Source of the DNA: Aristolochia californica
Lineage: Eukaryota > Streptophyta > Magnoliopsida > Piperales > Aristolochiaceae
Reading direction: 5' to 3'
Length of the DNA: 64,000 nt
Assembly (NCBI GenBank): GCA_029961685.1
Contig: JARWKL010000005.1
Coordinates: 62,001 to 126,000 of the forward strand
Position 1 is the stretch's first letter; every line of letters begins with the position of its first letter. A program made the position numbers and the translations under genes. Below are positions 61,330 through 64,000 of this stretch, in pieces. The notes under the pieces are model-generated. The model did no database searches, had not been told where the DNA came from, and saw nothing but the letters and a program-made list of their open reading frames with translations.

Positions 61330-63036
61330 CAACTAACCCACTATGACTGCAAGCAGTTCAAAGTCCAACAAGAGTAATTTCATCTGGTCTCAACCCCTGT
61401 TAGATCATCTCGTCAAAAAGTTGAATCACCCCCCAGCCATTCCCTTCCATCATGATTGAACCAATTGCTGCAGTCCAAGCATCTACATCCTTCACATTCA
61501 TTCTGCAGAACACTTGAAGTGAACATTTGGGGTCCCCACACCGAGCATACATATCAACCAGTTCTGTACCAAGTTGAACATCACATGGAATATCGTATTT
61601 GTCAACAAAGGCATGAACCCACTTTGCAAGATCCAGGGCACCAAGATACCCAAAAGCAGAGGCAACAGTCACCAGTGTTACCCTGTCAGGTTTCCTGCCA
61701 ATGTTCTGCATTTCCCAAAAAAGGGCCAACAGCATCCTCAAATCTACTCTCTTGCACCAAAGCTCCAGTCATGATGTTCCATGATATGTGATCTTTCTCC
61801 ACCAACATATTACAAAACTCCCATGCTGAATCTAAGTTCTCATCTCCAACAAAACCTGCCTTAATAGTGTTCCACGAGACCACAGTCCTCTGTTCCATCC
61901 CTTTGAAAATGCTTAACGCACCTTTCGGTCAATTGCATTTCATGTACATGTCAATGATCGAATTTGTGACTGCATTCCAAATCTTATACCCCTAGTGACC
62001 GATATAAGCATGGCATTGCCTTCCAAGTACCAGATCGGCTAACCTAGTGCATTCTGAAGCTACTGCCAGCAATGTTACTCTATCTAGGACCATACCAGAA
62101 CTCAACATTTGATGAAAGACCTCACGTGCCTCATTTGCCACTCCTTGGCCTAAATAATTAGATAACATTGTGTTCCACAAAACCAGATTTTTCTCTTCAC
62201 GTTTGTCAAACATTCGCCTTGCCTTCTCCTTCACCCCACACTTCATGTTACATATCAATGAGTGAATTAGCCAAAGTTGGACTAAACTTTATTCCATTTT
62301 GCTGATATAAGCAGATAGTTTGTCACCTAAATTGAGATCTCGCAATTTGGCACATGCAGATATAATGCATGCAATATGACTGAATTAGGTTCAACTTTAT
62401 AGGTAAGCATTCGATCAAACAAACTAACAGTTTCATCTGGTTGCTCTTGATCAATGTAACCACAGATCAAACTCGTCCATGATACCACATTTCTGTCGAG
62501 CATTCCGTCAAATATCTTCCTAGCAGAATCAATCTCCCCCCATTCAGAATAGAAAATATACCAAACAATTTAAGTCCCGCATTAAATGCCCGTAGCTTAG
62601 CAAAAGCTCTTATAACAAAAGGAAATGCAAAATGATCTGGTGCTATTCCTTCCTCCAGCAATTGAAGATACAGTGTAATAACCTCTTCATTAATAGATAC
62701 ATAGAAATAACCTCTGATTAAGGAGTTCCACATGAACAAAGTAGACATTCCTTCGCCTAGAAAGATCTCCAATGCTTTTCTTGCATAATTCAGACTTCTG
62801 AAGTTACCCAATTTGACATAGGCTGAAATCAGCTGCTCTATAGCCGGCGGGACTCGAGTAAGGCCCATTTTCACCATCTGTCCATGAGTGTGCTTGATTT
62901 TTCGAAGGTTTTTTAGAAGTTTCAGCGACCCAGAACCAAGATTATCCTTTTCTTTTGGTTGAATATCGTCTTGGATGAGTCCGCCAACAGAAACGTAGGG
63001 AGATGAACGAAGAAGATTTACAGCAGTCATCTTCAC
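61330..63036 (-). pseudogene. PLS-type PPR protein (At3g22690-like), decayed and truncated
   Basis: The minus strand starts cleanly at 63036 (MKMTAVNLLRSSPYVSV) with LKNLRKIKHTHGQMVKMGLT and STLFMWNSLIRGYFY, then breaks near 62540. Further pieces in other frames read MFDKREEKNLVLWNTMLSNY (62219), QRTVVSWNTIKAGF (61892), LVEKDHISWNIMTGALVQES (61805), YLGALDLAKWVHAFVDKYDI (61650) and VKDVDAWTAAIGSI (61480), ending LFDEMI and a stop at 61402-61400. Past that stop the frame resumes as QGLRPDEITLVGL, so the stop is a mutation. The order matches At3g22690/LPS-type proteins. The E and DYW ends are not found. Intact relatives act in organelle RNA editing or processing. Confidence 0.85.
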
Positions 63037-64000
63037 CTAATGTAGATGCATCCTAAAGCCTTCCAAACAGTCAGGACATCATAGAAAGAACATGAAAATT
63101 TTGATGCAGTTTGCTTCACTATGTTCTGAAAGGTCAGAGTATGCGATTGATGGAAAAATGGAAATAGATAGCGGGACGCAGCGGATATATACTGAACATT
63201 TCAGAACAAGAAGTTTCGTGCACCGGTAGCCGCCTCAAGCCCATGATAACGCAGAAACAAATTGTCCGGTTGCGAGACTCAAATATAATTGGGTGGTAGC
63301 AACCCCGTCCATTAGAATTATCAATTTTTTTAATTTGTTATTATGAGATTGATTTATATTTTTAAAATATTTTTATTAATTTTTAATTGCTGGTTAAAAT
63401 CAGAAGCAACGAATAGTAAAGAAATAAAAAATTATGAAATCAATTTTATTCAAAATAGGTAAAACAAAATTAAATAATTTATAAATATTAAGTTTACAAA
63501 AAGCTATATAAATACATATATAAATAAATAAATATGTACAACTATACAAAATGAGAATTTAATCTCACTGCGTCACTCAAATATGGCGGGTTTTAACGAT
63601 AGCAGTTGTTCAAGTTGCTGCTACGGCAGCACAGGATCAAAGCGCAAATTCTTGAAACGGTATTTGAGCGAGTTGGAACTGGCGAGTCGTGCCTAGTCAA
63701 CCCGTCCGATCCAACTCGGTAATTAAATCCGGTTACCATTTGCTTTCGATTTTTTTTTGTTTTTTTTGTTTTTGCGCGCGCGCAGAGAGGGAGTGCCTCG
63801 ATGGCGGCCGTCGGGGCCCCGTCACATTTCTACGTCGGTCGCCGTCGACAGCGTCGCTGGCGCACCCCGTGCCGGCTCTATTCGCCGCAGAGCTATCGAA
63901 CGCGACGGACGAAGGGAGTCGTCCGTCGTGTGCTCGTCGCCGGCCTCCGTCAAAGAGTCGATGTCGTCGGCGCATCACAAGCCGACGCATCCCGCGCCTC
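63037..64000. other. right-edge region, AT-rich then abruptly CpG-rich
   Basis: 63300-63550 is AT-rich with no gene. From about 63770 to the end the DNA is GC-rich and full of CG dinucleotides, with a CGCGCGCGC run at 63775-63783. A + frame opens at ATG 63801 (MAAVGAPSHFYVGRRRQRRW) and stays open to the window end, and a minus frame is open over the same bases. Both are arginine-rich as expected from CpG-dense DNA, so neither is accepted as a gene. Confidence 0.35.

Noticed and set aside
63733..63990. 85-codon minus frame, arginine-rich
   Set aside because: It follows from CpG-dense DNA; the opposite strand is equally open.

Overview
The window is nuclear DNA from a flowering plant. It shows an AT-rich background, GT-AG introns with T-rich tails, and the plant-specific families CNGC, OVATE, GH17+X8, PPR and ACC oxidase. 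It also carries decayed plant LINE RNase H fragments inside introns. I cannot assign a species from sequence alone. There is no prokaryotic, organellar or viral gene cluster, no CRISPR array, and I recognised no tRNA or rRNA gene.

Layout: (1) 1-2.6 kb is AT-rich with a degenerate repeat. (2) 2.6-8.7 kb (+) is a complete seven-exon cyclic nucleotide-gated channel (CNGC5/6/8/9 group) with an LINE remnant in intron 3. (3) 10.0-10.3 kb is a broken leucine-rich-repeat fragment. (4) 11.5-16.4 kb (+) is a 14-exon nucleobase-ascorbate transporter of the NAT1 type. (5) 18.9-28.1 kb (-) is a long, unrecognised multi-pass membrane protein gene, assembled here from matching splice phases. It has 29-nt and 26-nt micro-exons and large introns carrying a LINE remnant, a 148-bp tandem duplication and another protein-like relic. 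(6) 30.7-31.1 kb (+) is an OVATE family protein. (7) 33.3-35.4 kb (-) is a secreted GH17 beta-1,3-glucanase with an X8 domain. (8) 39.4-41.7 kb (+) is an intronless TPR-PB1-TPR (PHOX/CLMP1-type) protein. (9) 44.9-47.0 kb (+) is a decayed P-class PPR gene. (10) 49.2-49.9 kb (+) is a NEDD8-specific protease (NEDP1/DEN1). (11) 53.6-55.1 kb (+) is a 1-aminocyclopropane-1-carboxylate oxidase. (12) 59.5-60.0 kb (+) is a RING-finger protein with a 5'UTR intron. (13) 61.3-63.0 kb (-) is a second decayed PPR gene, of PLS type. (14) The last ~230 bp are abruptly GC- and CpG-rich.

The genes do not form a pathway. This is an ordinary plant gene neighbourhood with independently acting genes (ion transport, nucleobase transport, cell wall, ethylene synthesis, NEDD8 processing, organelle RNA factors). 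I found no convincing new multi-gene system. The items most worth a second look are the membrane-protein gene with micro-exons and an exitron-like 81-nt segment, the two dead PPR genes, and the intronic LINE relics.
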